In this document: positions 1 through 39,128 of the stretch, piece after piece | Position numbering within the stretch: position 1 is the first letter of the stretch | How the letters are laid out: every line of letters starts with the position of its first letter | Origin: Chrysomallon squamiferum | Taxonomy: Eukaryota; Mollusca; Gastropoda; Neomphalida; Peltospiridae | Assembly (NCBI GenBank): GCA_012295275.1 | Contig: CM022670.1 | Coordinates: forward strand, 21,669,179 to 21,731,678 | Direction: 5' to 3' | Length of the DNA stretch: 62,500 nt | Program-made: the position numbers and the translations under genes | The notes under the pieces: generated by a model | Databases searched by the model: none | The model's input: the letters and a program-made list of their open reading frames with translations, nothing else | What the model was told of the DNA's origin: nothing

Positions 1-55
<55 letters not shown>

Positions 56-350
56 CATATATGCACACATACATACATGCATACATACAATCATGCATGC
101 ATACATAGAGACATATATACACACATACAAAAAATAAGAAGAAAATCAAACACTATTTATTAATATAAATTTAAACAAAGTAAGTACTGCTATACAGTAA
201 AACATTTAATAAATAATAAAAAACAAACAACCCCCACAAAAAAAACAGTACCAGACAAACAAACAATAAACAAACAAACACACGAATAAATCAATCAATC
301 AATAAATAAATAAAAAAGTCATTGAACGACGCAGCTAATTCCAGTAGCTC
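1..350. repeat. Simple repeats left of the gene A TM exon
   Basis: An (AC)n tract (1-47), then ATAC/CATA-rich DNA, then A-rich sequence with ATAA and CAAA runs. This is intron of gene A. No coding signal is seen. Confidence 0.85.
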
Positions 351-359
351 TTTACTTAC

Positions 360-6663
<6,304 letters not shown>

Positions 6664-7250
6664 GTTTGTTTAACCTAGTAACTAACAACGATCAGGGAAG
6701 TATATTTCATTCAAAACGGTCTTGCTTAGTGAACAAGAAAGGCCGTCTTACACTAATTCAAACAAGAGCATTGTTAATTCAGTTTTTGTTAAGGAAAGAA
6801 CGAACCAGGAAGGTAATCAGTCTTAATACAGGTGTCTGATCGTATGTCAAGTATAGGTGATACTCTTTGTTTGCCAAACCGAACAGAATATTTATGTTAC
6901 AGTAATTATACCTACTCTGATCTGAGACACGATAGACGGTGCGAGTTAGTAACCTAGTTTCTCATTTATTAAAATATTGAATCTCGTCCTTTGTGTGTGT
7001 TTATCTGGGCGTATGTAAGTGTATTTGTGTATGTGCATGTGTGCATGCATTTGTGCATGGATCTATGCCTATGCGAGTGCATAGGTGTTTCAGTGTGTGA
7101 GTGAGTGCGCGGTATGTAGGCAGATATGTATGTATGTATGTATGTATGTTTGTATGTATGTATATATATATAAGTTTGTATGTAACGCACGCAAGGATAT
7201 AATCTATATATATGCAGGCAGGTATCTGTGTGCGTACGGCTGTGTTTGTA
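6664..7250. other. Region upstream of gene A
   Basis: The first 40 bp right of the gene A ATG include, in gene sense, a GTTAGTTACTAGGTTAAACA stretch resembling the leader just before the B and C start codons. Beyond 6970 the sequence is TATG/TGTG-rich simple repeat. No further gene is recognised. Confidence 0.5.
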
Positions 7251-7254
7251 TGAA

Positions 7255-7333
7255 AACGATCATTAGAATGGTAACAAGTATACTGACGGAAATAAAACAC
7301 ACAGCACTGGCAGCTAACTTAGTGGTTTTAGTG

Positions 7334-7372
<39 letters not shown>

Positions 7373-7520
7373 GTAGTAGTAGTAGTATAGTTGTAGTAGT
7401 AGTAGTAGTAGTAGTAGCTGTTGTAGGAATAGTAGTAATAGTAGTACTGGTCATAGTAGCAGCAGTAGTAGTCGTAGTAATATTTAATAAATATAATTTT
7501 CCGTGTGTGCAGTCAACAAC
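7255..7520. repeat. Dispersed low-copy repeat with a trace of an EGF exon end
   Basis: The CATTAGAATGGTAACAAGTA start, the AACACACAGCACTG block and the GTAGTAG/ATT arrays recur at 36.6-36.8 kb in the same order. At 7496-7516 TTTCCGTGTGTGCAGTC resembles the donor-side end of a type A EGF exon, after which homology stops. It looks like a truncated relic of the orphan exon at 36.8-36.9 kb. Confidence 0.55.
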
Positions 7521-7545
7521 ATAATAATAATACATTAAAAAAAAA

Positions 7546-7549
<4 letters not shown>

Positions 7550-7623
<74 letters not shown>
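7550..7623. repeat. (CT)n microsatellite
   Basis: About 74 bp of CT repeat in the A-B intergenic region. Confidence 0.9.
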
Positions 7624-7624
<1 letters not shown>

Positions 7625-7627
<3 letters not shown>

Positions 7628-8380
7628 AAATACTATTTGGAGCATATTTGTTCTTGTATATGTATATATGTATGTATGTATGTATGTATGTGTATAACAT
7701 CTACGAATGTAAAAACAAATATATATATATATTTGTTTTTACATTCGTAGATGTTACTGATCTATTTGAGTTAAAGAAGTCTGTCAATTAGTTTGTCAAT
7801 TTTTTGTTTTGTTTTGAATAATGCACAATGCACGAACAGGAAAATGTGTGAACATCTGAAGTAGTTCTTTGTTCGCTGAACAAAACTCAGGGAAACTGCA
7901 TGGTATAATTATTCGAACTGTCTTGAACGTTACTGCTTGTATGTACCAAGAGTTACAGTATTACATAAGAATTAGTACACTGCTAATGAAATGCTGTTTA
8001 GTAAACTAATGACAAATCATGATATTTTCACATTTTCACATTTTCACATATCACAGAAACATACATCCAAGATATCGCACTGCTAGCAAGAAATCGACAC
8101 TGTATTAAAGAATTGTAGGTGAGTCACAAATTATTGTTACATGACAGGATTAATTCCCATCAGTCATATACTTGTTTGTCATACAGTTTATAACCATACG
8201 GGTCAAGGTTTGGTGCAGACTTAATCCTCGGCCCGTTACCCAGATAAAAATTGGTATGATTCCACATTGTTGTATACTGTATGTCTACCAGCAATAAATA
8301 AATGAAAGAATGGCTGATAATTATTTATATATTTTATTTCATCCAGTTAACTTGATCACTTAAGTTTCAGTAGATAGCCT
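7625..8380. other. Intergenic, no gene seen
   Basis: Contains a short inverted repeat (an AACATCTACGAATGTAAAAAC arm near 7696-7717, opposite-strand copy at 7733-7755, with an AT-rich loop) and otherwise unstructured AT-rich DNA. Confidence 0.5.
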
Positions 8381-8384
8381 ACAG

Positions 8385-8950
8385 CATAGGTTTTCAACTT
8401 GGGGGTCACCTGCCTTTTTTCTGGGTTTCGCGAGATCGTTCTTGAAAACCAGCGGCCTATAGCATCTAAGAACTGAAGTGGCGTCTTGACTCTCTGCTGG
8501 AACTAATGCAGAATGTTATTGGTGCGTGCTCAGTTGGTCTCATGGTGGTTCCAGAGCGGCAGGGGGAAGCGAACATCATCATCAATCAAGTAGACGACGT
8601 TGTAGTCATTGACCTCTTGGGCACGAGGAACATTTGCTGTCGTGTTCATGGTTTCAATTCATGCATCCTTAATTTTGTCTTGTGGTTGTAGAGCTAGTCC
8701 GGCAGCCTGCGGATCCACTGTCAGAACATGTCTCCTTATATTCATCATCTCCATACAACTGGAGTAACCATGAACACGTGCTGCCCACCGGAGCTGTGAT
8801 TAAAACAGTTACCAACGAGACACAGCCAAGATAAGTTGATTATTCCCAACACAAGGGTGCCCAGCTTACTTACTGCTTGACAGCGTTCCAAATTGTATAA
8901 CTATTGACCATATAACCGTGACAATAACCATACCAAAATACACAGAAATA
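8385..8950. other. Intergenic segment with a weak hAT-like end
   Basis: GGTTTTCAACTTGGGGGTCAC at about 8390 resembles the terminal GGTTCTCAACCTGGGGGTC of hAT-family non-autonomous elements, but no matching opposite end is seen. A 61-codon ORF at 8506-8691 has no recognisable motif. The patch is somewhat GC-richer than its surroundings. Confidence 0.3.
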
Positions 8951-10200
8951 ACTTTTTCTTTTCTTTTTCTTCTTCATCATCTTCTTCTTCGTCTTTCTTT
9001 TTTTTTCTTTTTTTTTCTTTCTTAAGTTTGGGCTACTCATGTCGTTTGATATATTACTAACATATCGTTTTTAACGTAACAAATATAAAAGTGGCGTATC
9101 CCCAGAGTCAAATTAAGTAACACTCTGATGAAATTAAGTTTGTGATGAAATAACACATACATTTTCCAGACTGACTTACTGTCTGCGGCGGAGAAAAGGT
9201 GCATGTTTATTTACTATATGTTTAAATGCAGAATGAGATAATATATCAGCTTATTTTATTAGGGGATTTCCTAATAAAGACGAAATCAAAATCTAAAATC
9301 GTGAGAGAAGGAAATTGAAAAATGTAACATCTAATGTTGTTAAAAAAATAGTAAAAAAAACGAAATAAAACAAAAACAAAATTGTAAAAAAAGAAAAAGG
9401 AAAAGAAGAAATGGTTGATTACGCTTAATCTTTTATATTCTGTCTTGAATGTGACAGACGAACTCGCATTTATTGTTTAATAAGCCTTCCAAGTGAACCA
9501 GTATTGCCCGATCCATTAAAGATAGCCCTTCAGGATCGACAACTCTATCTATCCAGTCGTCTGAAGAGATCTGTAAAACTACTGAAACATTGCTTATTCA
9601 ATAACGACAACTTTTACTCATAAGGAATAATCACATTTTTGTTTCTATTATATCAACTGAAACGGGTCAGAAAGAATATTTAATTCAGACGTCTATCTTT
9701 AATAATGAGTTTATAAAGATAACACTTTATTAAATATCTTTAGCAAATTTGATAAAGATCTCTCTTGAAATAGAAGCAAATTTACATTCAGATGTTAGCA
9801 GTGAACGTGAAGGTTAATATATAGATATAAATAAACGTTTGATATACATGCATATACATAAACACGCACACACACATTTATATTAGGACGTTTAGACGGT
9901 GTACTTATTTATCCATGGTGGTAATGGATTATGTCTTGGTCTATTTGCCTGGGTTGTACTAGTTTTGGGGCTGGAACTGTTCACGTTATCTTTCTAAATC
10001 TTATAATTTTTTTTCTTCGCCTCTTTACAGCATTATCTTTAATTTGATGAAAGTCTCTTTTTTTTCTCTTTTCTTTTGTCTCTTATTGATTTTGTTGATT
10101 ATTTTAATTTATCTTTTTAGGCTTTTACTTTAATTATTAAATGTATTGTCTGACTTGCCCAATTATTGCTGATGTATACTACATTGAATATGTGTTGTAC
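8951..10200. other. Intergenic, no gene seen
   Basis: AT-rich DNA with a TTC/TTTC pyrimidine tract at 8950-9030 and poly-A-like runs near 9350-9410. No splice-supported coding exon or RNA gene is recognised. Confidence 0.5.
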
Positions 10201-10204
10201 GTGT

Positions 10205-10440
10205 TTTTACAAGTTTTGTAAGTAGAATTATCAAGTATAAGTACGTCTTTCACTAACTTGTTGGCAGTGTTTTACAGTTAGTTCTGTTCTCGCTCATTAA
10301 CTTGTGTGAAATGCTTTATAATAATTTAGTGTTGTCCTTCGTAACTCGTGTGATGTGTTTTAACATTAATTTCGAATTATTTCCCTAACATTGACATCGC
10401 TAGCTTCTCCTTGATATAAAGGTGAAGGTGTAGACAAAAA
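10205..10440. repeat. 3'-flank repeat shared downstream of genes B, C and D
   Basis: The block starting TTTTGTAAGTAGAATT and containing TGTCCTTCGTAACTCGT recurs at 37.43-37.66 kb and 50.30-50.52 kb, each time a similar distance past the tail exon of a receptor gene. It is therefore part of the ancestral duplicated gene unit. Confidence 0.75.
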
Positions 10441-10619
10441 CAAAAATCAATTTTCAAATACGATTTAGATTATTTCTTTATTGTGGCCTTCCTCCTGCTC
10501 AAAATAAATGTTAATATATACCTAACAAGTCCGTAGAGTTGTTTATTTGTATTTATTTATTTTGTTTTTGCAATCTGTATTTATGTGTCTGTCTGTTTGA
10601 CGGTCTGTCTTATATCTTT

Positions 10620-10862
10620 GAACAAAATTCCCCAAAACAACAACTAACATAAATAAATAAATAAGTAAATAAATAAATAAACATATAAATAAAAATGAAT
10701 TACACAAAAAAAATGTAATAATAATAAAAAAAAATAATTAAATAATTAAAAAAAACAAAAAAAACATTTAAATAAAAAAAAAAAAATAATATATATATAT
10801 ATATATAAACAAAAATATTAAAAAATAAATAAAAATTAAAAATTAAAATAAAAAGAGATTAT

Positions 10863-10899
<37 letters not shown>

Positions 10900-10940
10900 A
10901 AAAATAAGTAATAAATAAAAATTAAAAGCAATAGATAAAT
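10620..10940. repeat. AT-rich simple sequence
   Basis: AAAT/TAAA runs and two (AT)n tracts between the shared 3'-flank block and gene B. No coding signal. Confidence 0.8.
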
Positions 10941-11693
10941 AACTTTCTATTTTCTGTCTATCAGTCTCAAGACTTTAAGGCAAAAAGCTGATTATAGGAT
11001 TCATATTTTTTATTTAGACTTCAGAGATAGGTATTTTACAAGCGTATGACACTAGTATATGTTATTCAAAATTTAGTATAAGCTTCGGCTACTTTTCGTC
11101 CAACAGTTATTTACTCAATACAGACATAAATAAAATACTGTAAACTGTAACACCAGCTGGTTTTTTAAAACTATCTACACTCTTCTTGTTTTTGTTATGC
11201 TCAGTTTAATTTCTACAGTCAAATACTAATTAAGCGAAACTTAAATAGCTACATAAACATAAAAACTGAGAAATATATTTTGATAAAAATGAATTAACAG
11301 TATATCGTAACTGAATACACTCATTATCCTTTGTATGCACAGTACGTTCATATGAAGAAAACCAAAGTGAAATATAGGTGTCTAAATGTGGGATACAACT
11401 GAAATATGCGTATACAAATCCAAACAAAAACGAACACAACAACAGCAAACAAACGCAAGGCTTTTGTTCTCTAGAAAATGTGTTATGCTACTGATATTTT
11501 ATTTTTTTTATTGGTTTTCAGAAATATTTTCATCAGCTTCACAAAATTGCTTCTCTAAGATTTCTTTATCTAAAAACTGGTAGAAGCATTTATGAGTTGT
11601 CTGGAGATGTACAGAAAATCGTGGAGGTTTTTACATCTTACATATTTCCTCGTATGGAGATTCTTGATCAACAGTTTCAACTTACAAAGCATC

Positions 11694-11936
11694 GTAATCA
11701 TCTGTATATTGCTGGTCATCATAATCATCTGTATATTGCTGGTCATCGTAATCATCTGTTTATTCATGGTCATCACAATCATCTGTATATTGCTGGTCAT
11801 CGTAATTATCTATATGCTGCTGGTCTTCGTAATCATCTGTATATTCCTGGTCATCATAATCATCTGTATAATGCTGGTCATCGTAATTATCTATATATTG
11901 CTGGTCTTCGTAATCATCTGTATATTGCTGGTCATC
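11694..11936 (-). repeat. 27-bp minisatellite encoding acidic tyrosine repeats, 9 units
   Basis: Nine consecutive 27-nt units. In the ancestral tail frame each encodes DDQQYTDDY-like nonapeptides (variants DDQQYIDNY, EDQQYIDNY). Units 4-6 and 7-9 form a second-order 81-bp repeat. One unit carries TAA. Genes C and D have only one unit-like segment here (DDQQQTNDY in D), so the array expanded in B. Confidence 0.85.
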
Positions 11937-11988
11937 CTCTGTGTTGTGTTGTGTGTTCTCATCATCAAGCTGTCCTGCAGATTTTCTG

Positions 11989-32425
<20,437 letters not shown>

Positions 32426-32460
32426 GTTGTAAACACTTAGTCACTGTCAACTAACAAGTC
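32426..32460 (-). promoter_or_regulatory. Conserved leader before the gene B start codon
   Basis: In gene sense CAGTGACTAAGTGTTTACAA immediately precedes the ATG. The same string precedes the gene C ATG (49877-49912), and a looser version precedes gene A. Probably 5' UTR or core promoter. Confidence 0.5.
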
Positions 32461-32526
32461 TTTGTCTCTGCAAAGCGGAATTAATTTAGAAAGTTTCAGT
32501 GCATCACTATTATATTCGTTCAAATA

Positions 32527-32557
32527 CACGTGCTATAATCATGTGATTAACTAAATG
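32527..32557 (-). promoter_or_regulatory. Conserved upstream block with CACGTG/CATGTG motifs, gene B
   Basis: About 30 bp, ACGTGCTATAATCATGTGAT on the plus strand, roughly 100-130 bp before the gene B ATG. The same block lies 95-128 bp before the gene C ATG (49972-50003) with CACGTG instead of CATGTG. Conserved spacing and E-box-like half sites suggest a promoter element. Confidence 0.45.
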
Positions 32558-32979
32558 CTATTTGTATTTAATTGTTTAAGGGACAAAGTTTTTTGTATCT
32601 ACGCTGATCTTTTAAAAATAAAAATTTTCATCACGCTTGAATCACTTAAGCTGGATACGTGACATGAAAAAAAAATGAAGCTGGACATAATAAATTGTTT
32701 TTCATCTTTTAAATTCTATAAATACATGATTAGTAATACAATCCTTATCTTGACCTCTTGAAACAAGGTCAGTTTGACAGCGGATCGCTAAAGTGTCATG
32801 GCAGACAGATCAAACTTCCTGCTTTATATTTATGTCTGAGGATGGATTATATTAATTTACTTTTCGTAAATTTCGTAAATCATTCCAAAGATGTCCTTAT
32901 TGTTATACTGGCAGTTTTCATCCAAAAATTACTGTAATAAAAAATCATATTATTTATCACTTTATACTCATATCAACAA

Positions 32980-32986
32980 CAGTAGC

Positions 32987-33023
<37 letters not shown>

Positions 33024-33029
33024 GTAGTA

Positions 33030-33075
<46 letters not shown>

Positions 33076-33295
33076 GTAAGGTTTTTATTATTATTATTTT
33101 TAATTTTTCGTAAAAATAATATAATGTCATTTACAATAGATAAATTACACTCAAATTATTTGAAGCCATCAAAGCACATATAGCCATGGGCCAGCAGACA
33201 ATAGGAGATAAGAGACAGAACAATCCGGAGTACGAAAATAAATATTATATTCACTCTTTTGATATAAAATAAATAAATAAATCAATATGTAAAAG

Positions 33296-33326
<31 letters not shown>

Positions 33327-33593
33327 AAAATATTTAAAAAACCCAGCACCATCACCCTATACGAAAAGTTATTAAAAAAGCAAAAAAATAAAATTTAAAA
33401 CGTAAAATAAGCAAGACTAATAAAAAAAAAACATAAATAAAAAAATAACAGTCATAAAGTAAGTAAAGAGACAAGCAAAGTAAATAAATAAATAAATATA
33501 TCATACACTTTTTGTTCTGAGCGATTACTCAGTAATGGACACTGTAATGTAAAATAATAATAATAATAATAACAATAACAACAACAACAACAC

Positions 33594-33634
<41 letters not shown>

Positions 33635-33660
33635 GTAATAATAAACATGTATTGGATCAC
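32980..33660. repeat. (AAT)n arrays and A-rich sequence
   Basis: AAT arrays at 32985-33074, 33296-33324 and 33555-33645 with A-rich DNA between. No gene is seen. Confidence 0.85.
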
Positions 33661-34038
33661 GCTTTTATTCTGAAGCATTTAGAACGGAAATAAAACTGCA
33701 ACAGCTTTAACATGAGCAACATATTTACCTTAGGACACTATCTTTAGGGCATTTGTCCATAATATGCATTAGGATACGAAAGTTCGGTTATTCAGTCACT
33801 GTGAACATTGTCAATCCATTCAGATTTTTGAATTTGTCTCTGCCGAAATGTTGATTTCGTACTTTTTATAATGTCAAATACTATCTGACTTCATCATTTA
33901 AACTGCATAACCAGAGTTTACGACAGAAGGGGCGACATGAACGAAATACTGGTCCTTTTCTACAAAACTTTACCTTACTTTTAACCCACGACAAAGTCTA
34001 AGTCATCTTCTGTTCTTCTTCTTATTTATTTATTTTTA

Positions 34039-34082
<44 letters not shown>

Positions 34083-34620
34083 TAAATCATGTGTCCAACT
34101 GTATGAAGAGCTACAAAAAAAATATATATTGTTTTACTATTGTGATTAGAACACAATTCATATATACAAATTAAAATTAACTAAGACGGACCTGATTCTC
34201 TACACATTTTATAGCCTAGCGTAAACCCTGCATAGCTAAATATTTCTGTTTACACACTGGATTTGATGAAAGCTCTTCTATTAACTTTGCTTTAGAACGT
34301 TCGATACATCGACGTTTTTTTTAGGTCGCTCTGCCATTAGAACTAATTAAAAACAAGACACACTACAAAATGTGCACATATTTATGCAGATTTCTGCTTT
34401 TGACCCTAAATCTAAATGAGTGAATTAATTTAGGTATCAACGTACACTAATAATAATAATAATCTTGTTCGCTTAGCTGCATACAGTAATTACAAGAAGT
34501 ATGACATCATTATTTATTAAGCCTTCAAAGAAGCGTGATCGTTTCTGTCACACGGTAGCCTAATTCATGTTTCCACAGTTACTCCGTAAGTCACGTCCGC
34601 CATCGTCACTTACTACGTAC
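33661..34620. other. Intergenic, no gene seen
   Basis: Holds the inverted fragment of the B/C/D intron-1 block (33.77-33.86 kb) and an ATT array at 34040-34080. The remainder is unique AT-rich DNA. Confidence 0.5.
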
Positions 34621-34638
34621 CAAAGACTAACATCCAAA

Positions 34639-34704
34639 ATGGCGGAATCGGTAGCAGACGGATTAGGTGATCTACAAAGTATTGCAGATGATGTCTCGGT
34701 TTAA
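34639..34704 (+). other. Short ORF in a small CpG-richer patch
   Basis: CCAAAATGG at the start fits a Kozak context. The ORF opens MAESVADGLGDL and stops after 21 codons. The surrounding 34.54-34.92 kb is less AT-rich and has several CpGs, unlike its neighbourhood. It could be the first exon of a plus-strand gene, a retrocopy fragment or chance. No family is recognised. Confidence 0.25.
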
Positions 34705-35129
34705 TATCTTCCTGAGAGCTCGGGCATTTCCAGGAAAGAACAACAGAAAGGTTTAAATTATTTTACGCTAAAAAAAAAAAAAAAAAACATTTCCGACGAA
34801 AATCAATCGAAAGTGAACGCGAGATGCTGTCGTTCCATGAGAAAAAACGACTCGGCACACAAAACTGCATATTCACGTTTGCGTGGAGATGGAACAGCTA
34901 TCAGAGGCTAACTGCTCCTGTAAAGATGGATGTGTATATTTTGGTGTTAAACTGATATTGTAGTACGGTTTATTTTAGTACAAAGAAAAAAGAAAAATAG
35001 GAAACAAGATTATTACAAATGACATACGTATCTTAAAGATGCATTGTCAAGGCTATTTATAATAGTTAAACATTTACAAAAAACTTACCAAATGTTTAGT
35101 TTCATTGCACCTCACAACCAAGTTTGGTC

Positions 35130-35136
35130 ATATGCA

Positions 35137-35198
<62 letters not shown>

Positions 35199-35205
35199 CT
35201 TTTTT
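35130..35205. repeat. (AC)n microsatellite
   Basis: About 60 bp of perfect CA repeat, directly beside the SINE-like copy. Confidence 0.92.
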
Positions 35206-35214
35206 GTTTTTTAC

Positions 35215-35415
35215 ACTGTCTAGTGGGCCATTGGGCCATTTCCTGTTCTAGCAGTGCACGATGATGGTATATACTACCCTGTCTGTGGGATGGTACTGCT
35301 AATAAAAAACAACAGCCCATGAAGTGGCAACAGCGGGTTTCCTCTCTCAGTAAAGTGTGGACCTTAACCGACGTCCAACATCTTATAACCGTAAATAAAA
35401 TGTGTTGCGTGAGTC
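35215..35415 (+). mobile_element. SINE-like element with a mollusc-type 3' domain
   Basis: Contains CAACAGCGGGTTTCCTCTCT followed by CAGTAAAGTGTGGACCTTAA and ATAACCGTAAATAAAATGTG. I remember this wording from the conserved tail of SINEs widespread in molluscs. The 5' tRNA-like head is not recognised. The identification rests on recall and was not searched. Confidence 0.45.
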
Positions 35416-35419
35416 ACCA

Positions 35420-36240
35420 AATGAAACGGTTTTTTTTTCGTTTTTTCTGTTCATTGGCTGTGTGTGGGTATGTATGTTATTCATATTTACCTAATTCGTA
35501 TACAGCTAAATATCAGATGTGTGTATTATTATTATTTGAAAACATTTTTATAAATAACGTTCTTTTTTAGAGCTGGGTCGTCCATTTAAATTAGTCGAAT
35601 CCATTTTAATCATTGTGTTTTCGGCTTCGGAAACGATGTAAATGTCAAACGCTGTCCACTATCGTACCGTACATTCGATTTGCATGTCCCCCAAGCAGAT
35701 CGCTTGTGCCTATGAATAACGCCGTCTAACAAAGGAAGTATTAATGCTTACTGAACAAGTGAACAAAACAATGATCAACAAAAAAACCACACCCTTTTGT
35801 GGACAATATGGCGGCCGAAATTAAAATATTATGGATGTGCGGAAATAGCTCGCTTTGTCTTGTTGAAGTTCCGAGGTGACTGACATGTGTGGAAACATGA
35901 ATTACATGCAAATATCCTGTTGTTGTTTTAGAAGTGATCGTACTTACAAAATTAAACATGACTGTACCACTTGTTGTTTTTTTTTGCTCTGAAATTTACA
36001 CCCCAAAATCCGAAGTAGACAATGACAATGACTTTATTCTCACAAACAATAGGATTACATATCAGAGAAGAATGCGTTACTGATATATAATAATAACAAA
36101 ATTAAAAATGCACATCCGGATTATACAGGGTTTTGTTTATAAGAGATTAGCTCTAGCTGGACAGGACTTTGAAATGGTCACGATTTACACGGAAATCCGG
36201 ATTAGTAAAATAACTGTTTTCACAAAGTCCACTGTATATC
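35420..36240. other. Intergenic, no gene seen
   Basis: Mixed unique sequence, including a CpG-containing stretch near 35.8 kb (ATATGGCGGCCGAAATT). No splice-supported ORF. Confidence 0.45.
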
Positions 36241-36249
36241 AAAAGTTTA

Positions 36250-36268
36250 TAATATGAACACACACACA

Positions 36269-36310
<42 letters not shown>

Positions 36311-36450
36311 TATATATATATATATATATATATGGTAAATAAGTAAGAAAGTAAATACTACTACTACTACTACTACTACTACTAATAATAATAATAATAA
36401 TAACAATAAAAATAATGATGATGATGATAAGGACGACGACAATCATGATA
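36250..36450. repeat. (CA)n, (AT)n, (ACT)n and (AAT)n arrays
   Basis: Compound microsatellite. Confidence 0.9.
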
Positions 36451-36604
36451 CTAGTTTAATTTGCTTGTTTTACAAAATTACAAAGTATCTGTTTATGGTT
36501 TTGTATGTACCTGAATGCTAGTATTTAAGTATTGTACGAAAATGAATAATCCGCTGTGATCAGTACAATTCTGATTAGAATCTTCACAGAGAAAATTTTG
36601 AGGG

Positions 36605-36830
36605 ACACATCATTAGAATGGTAACAAGTATACTGTTTGAAATCAAACACACAGCACTGACAGTTAACTTAGTGGTTTTGTGTTGTTACTGGTATTATTA
36701 TTATTATTATTAGTAGTAGTAGTAGCAGTAGTAGTAGTGGTAGTAGTAGTAGTAATATAAGTAATAATAATAATTGTAGCAGTAGTAGTAGTACTAGCAG
36801 TAATCTTATATTTAATAAATATAGTTTCCA
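36605..36830. repeat. Second copy of the dispersed repeat at 7.26-7.50 kb
   Basis: Same order of blocks: CATTAGAATGGTAACAAGTA, CACACAGCACTG, then ATT and AGT arrays and ATATTTAATAAATATA. It leads directly into the orphan EGF exon. Confidence 0.65.
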
Positions 36831-36938
36831 TTGTGTACAATATATTGCATTCCATCCATGTTTACATCCTTCGGTACATTGTTAGTTTCGAGAATCACAG
36901 GAAGAGTTATCGCTCTTCTATTTACATGTTCTCGCGTT
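36830..36938 (-). pseudogene. Orphan broken EGF exon between genes C and B
   Basis: In minus sense it reads KSDNSSCDSRN, a stop, then QCTEGCKHGW, aligning with gene A EGF exon 3 (CKDDNSPCDSRTGECVGGCK). It has at least two in-frame stops and no normal donor. There is no lectin, TM or tail exon beside it, so it marks a lost receptor gene or a copied fragment. Confidence 0.65.
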
Positions 36939-36939
36939 C

Positions 36940-37430
36940 TGAAAAAAACACAAAAAGAAACAACAACAACAACAACAAAAAAAAGCACATGAAATAAAAT
37001 AAAATATAAAAAATAAAAATTAAAAAAAACGAAAAATTATTACCTCTGTCATGTGATATTGCGTTTTAAAAAATAAAAATTCTAGTTTACTTTTAAAATT
37101 ATTAACATACCTATAATGCGATTTCTCTACTCATTTTCATCTAACGTGAATGTCCGTCATATTTCCTTTAAGTGGACGTTATTAAACACTTTTGGCTATA
37201 TCATATCCCTCTTTAGAAATTTAATATTAGTTAAATTGCATAGGACACACATTGAATTTTTTTTATGGGTTTTAATGAGAAAAAGAAAAAGAGAGAGAGA
37301 AAAAAAGGTTTGTGTTATTTCAGTCACTTGTGTCAAATATTTTGCAAAAATAGTCGTTTAGAACTATTTTCTCACATTTCGTTTTTCGTACTTTTCTATA
37401 TTTTTGTGATTTATGATTTGTGTTACATGT
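36940..37430. other. Intergenic, no gene seen
   Basis: A-rich and T-rich unique DNA with a short GA run near 37.29 kb. Confidence 0.5.
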
Positions 37431-38155
37431 TTTTTCAAGTTTTGTAAGTAGAATTGTCAAGTATAAATACGTCTTTCAGTAACTTGTTTGCAGTGTTTTT
37501 CAATTAGTGTCGTTGCCTTGAACTGCTTATGTGAAATACTTTATGATAATTTTGAGTTGTCCTTCGTAACTCGTATCAAGTGTTTTAACATTAATTTCAG
37601 ATTACTTCAATAACAATGACATTACCAGCTTCTATTACGTATAAAGGTTAAGTTGTAGATAAAAAAAGAAAAAACAGAAAACAGTTTTCACCTACAATTT
37701 AGACTGTCCCTTCATCCTGGCGTTATATATAATTATATAAATAAAAATTAAAACCAAACAAACAAACAAACAAAGAATATGTAATAAATAAAAAAGCTGA
37801 AGTACAGGAATGATAATTTTTATTTGGACTGCAGAAATAGGTATTTTACAAAGATAATACATAAATATATGGTATTCAAAATATAACGAAAGCTTTTTTG
37901 TTTGGTTATATACTCTGTACAGACACAATTAAATCATCTAAGCTGTGACACCAGCAGCTTGCTTAAAAATGTTTCATTATCTACACTCGTCTTTTTTTCC
38001 TTTTGCTCAGATTAGCTTAAACTTAATTTCTACAGTCGAATACTAATTAATTAAAACTTAAATAGCCACAGTTTAGCGAAACCAAAGTAAAATATAGCTG
38101 TGTAAATATGACATAGAAACTAAAATATATGTGTAAAAAATAAAAAAATAAAAAA
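37430..38155. repeat. Left part of the gene C duplicated block, 3' flank
   Basis: Near-identical to 50.30-51.02 kb. Start of the C unit of the tandem segmental duplication. Non-coding. Confidence 0.8.
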
Positions 38156-39110
38156 TTAGTTATATGTATGAGATGTGTGTTAGACACAAAATTCACTGGT
38201 TTAAAAACTCAGTCAAACAGTTTGTATGAAGGAAACCAACATAGGTAACAGGGACACGCTGATCTACATATGTACATAAACAAACTTTTTTCGTGAATCT
38301 AAATTCTATAAATAAGAAAAAATAATGAGATAAAAGTAACAGTAAAGAAATTGTTATTAGCTGTTTTAAAAGTTATTTTAGTAAATATACATTTAGTTAC
38401 TTTGAACTGTCTACCATTCTTTCAAATTAGCTATTAACTATTGTGAAATAAATGTGTTTAGTAACATTCAGTAAATTTAATTTGTTAAGAAAGCATACAA
38501 AAAATCCAACAGAAGCAAAAAAAAAAAAAACCCACTCATAATAATAATAATAACAATAAAAAAAATAATAATAATAATAAATAAAATAATAATAAAAAAG
38601 TAATAATAATAAAAGAGAAAATAATACAAATAAGAAATATTAGTTATATGTAACAGATGTGTGTTAGACACAAAATTCACTGGTGTAAAAACTCAGTCAA
38701 ACATTCTGTATGAAGGAAACCAACATAGGTAACAGTGACACGCTGATCTACATATGTACATAAACGAACTTTTATCGTGAATCTAAATTCTATAAATAAG
38801 AAAAACTAATGAGATAAAAGTAACAATAAAGAGACTGTTATCAACTGTTATCAGCTGTTTTACAACTTATTTTAGTACCTTTAACTGTCTAACATATTTT
38901 TCAAATTAGCTATTAACTATTGTGAAACAAATGTGTTTAGTAACATTCAGTAAATTTAATTTGTTGAGAAATCATACAAAAAAGCCAACAGAAGATAAAA
39001 CAAACCCCACTCATAATAATAATATAACAAAATTTAATAATAATAAATAAAATAATAATAATAAAAGAATAATAATAGTAAAAGAGAAAATAATACAAGT
39101 AAGAAAGGTG
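38156..39110. repeat. Two tandem copies of a unit of about 484 bp
   Basis: TTAGTTATATG starts a copy at 38156 and again at 38640. Each copy contains ACTCAGTCAAACA, GGAAACCAACATAGGTAACA and GATCTACATATGTACATAAA. The same pair lies downstream of gene D (51019 and 51500), so it predates the C/D duplication. Confidence 0.85.
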
Positions 39111-39128
39111 GAAGTTCTTATATCTAAT

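Noticed and set aside
8180-8300. tRNA or tRNA-derived SINE head
   Set aside because: No A/B box spacing or cloverleaf could be drawn.
8506-8691. 61-codon ORF with IIINQVDDVVVID
   Set aside because: No recognisable family, splice context or repeat in the other units.
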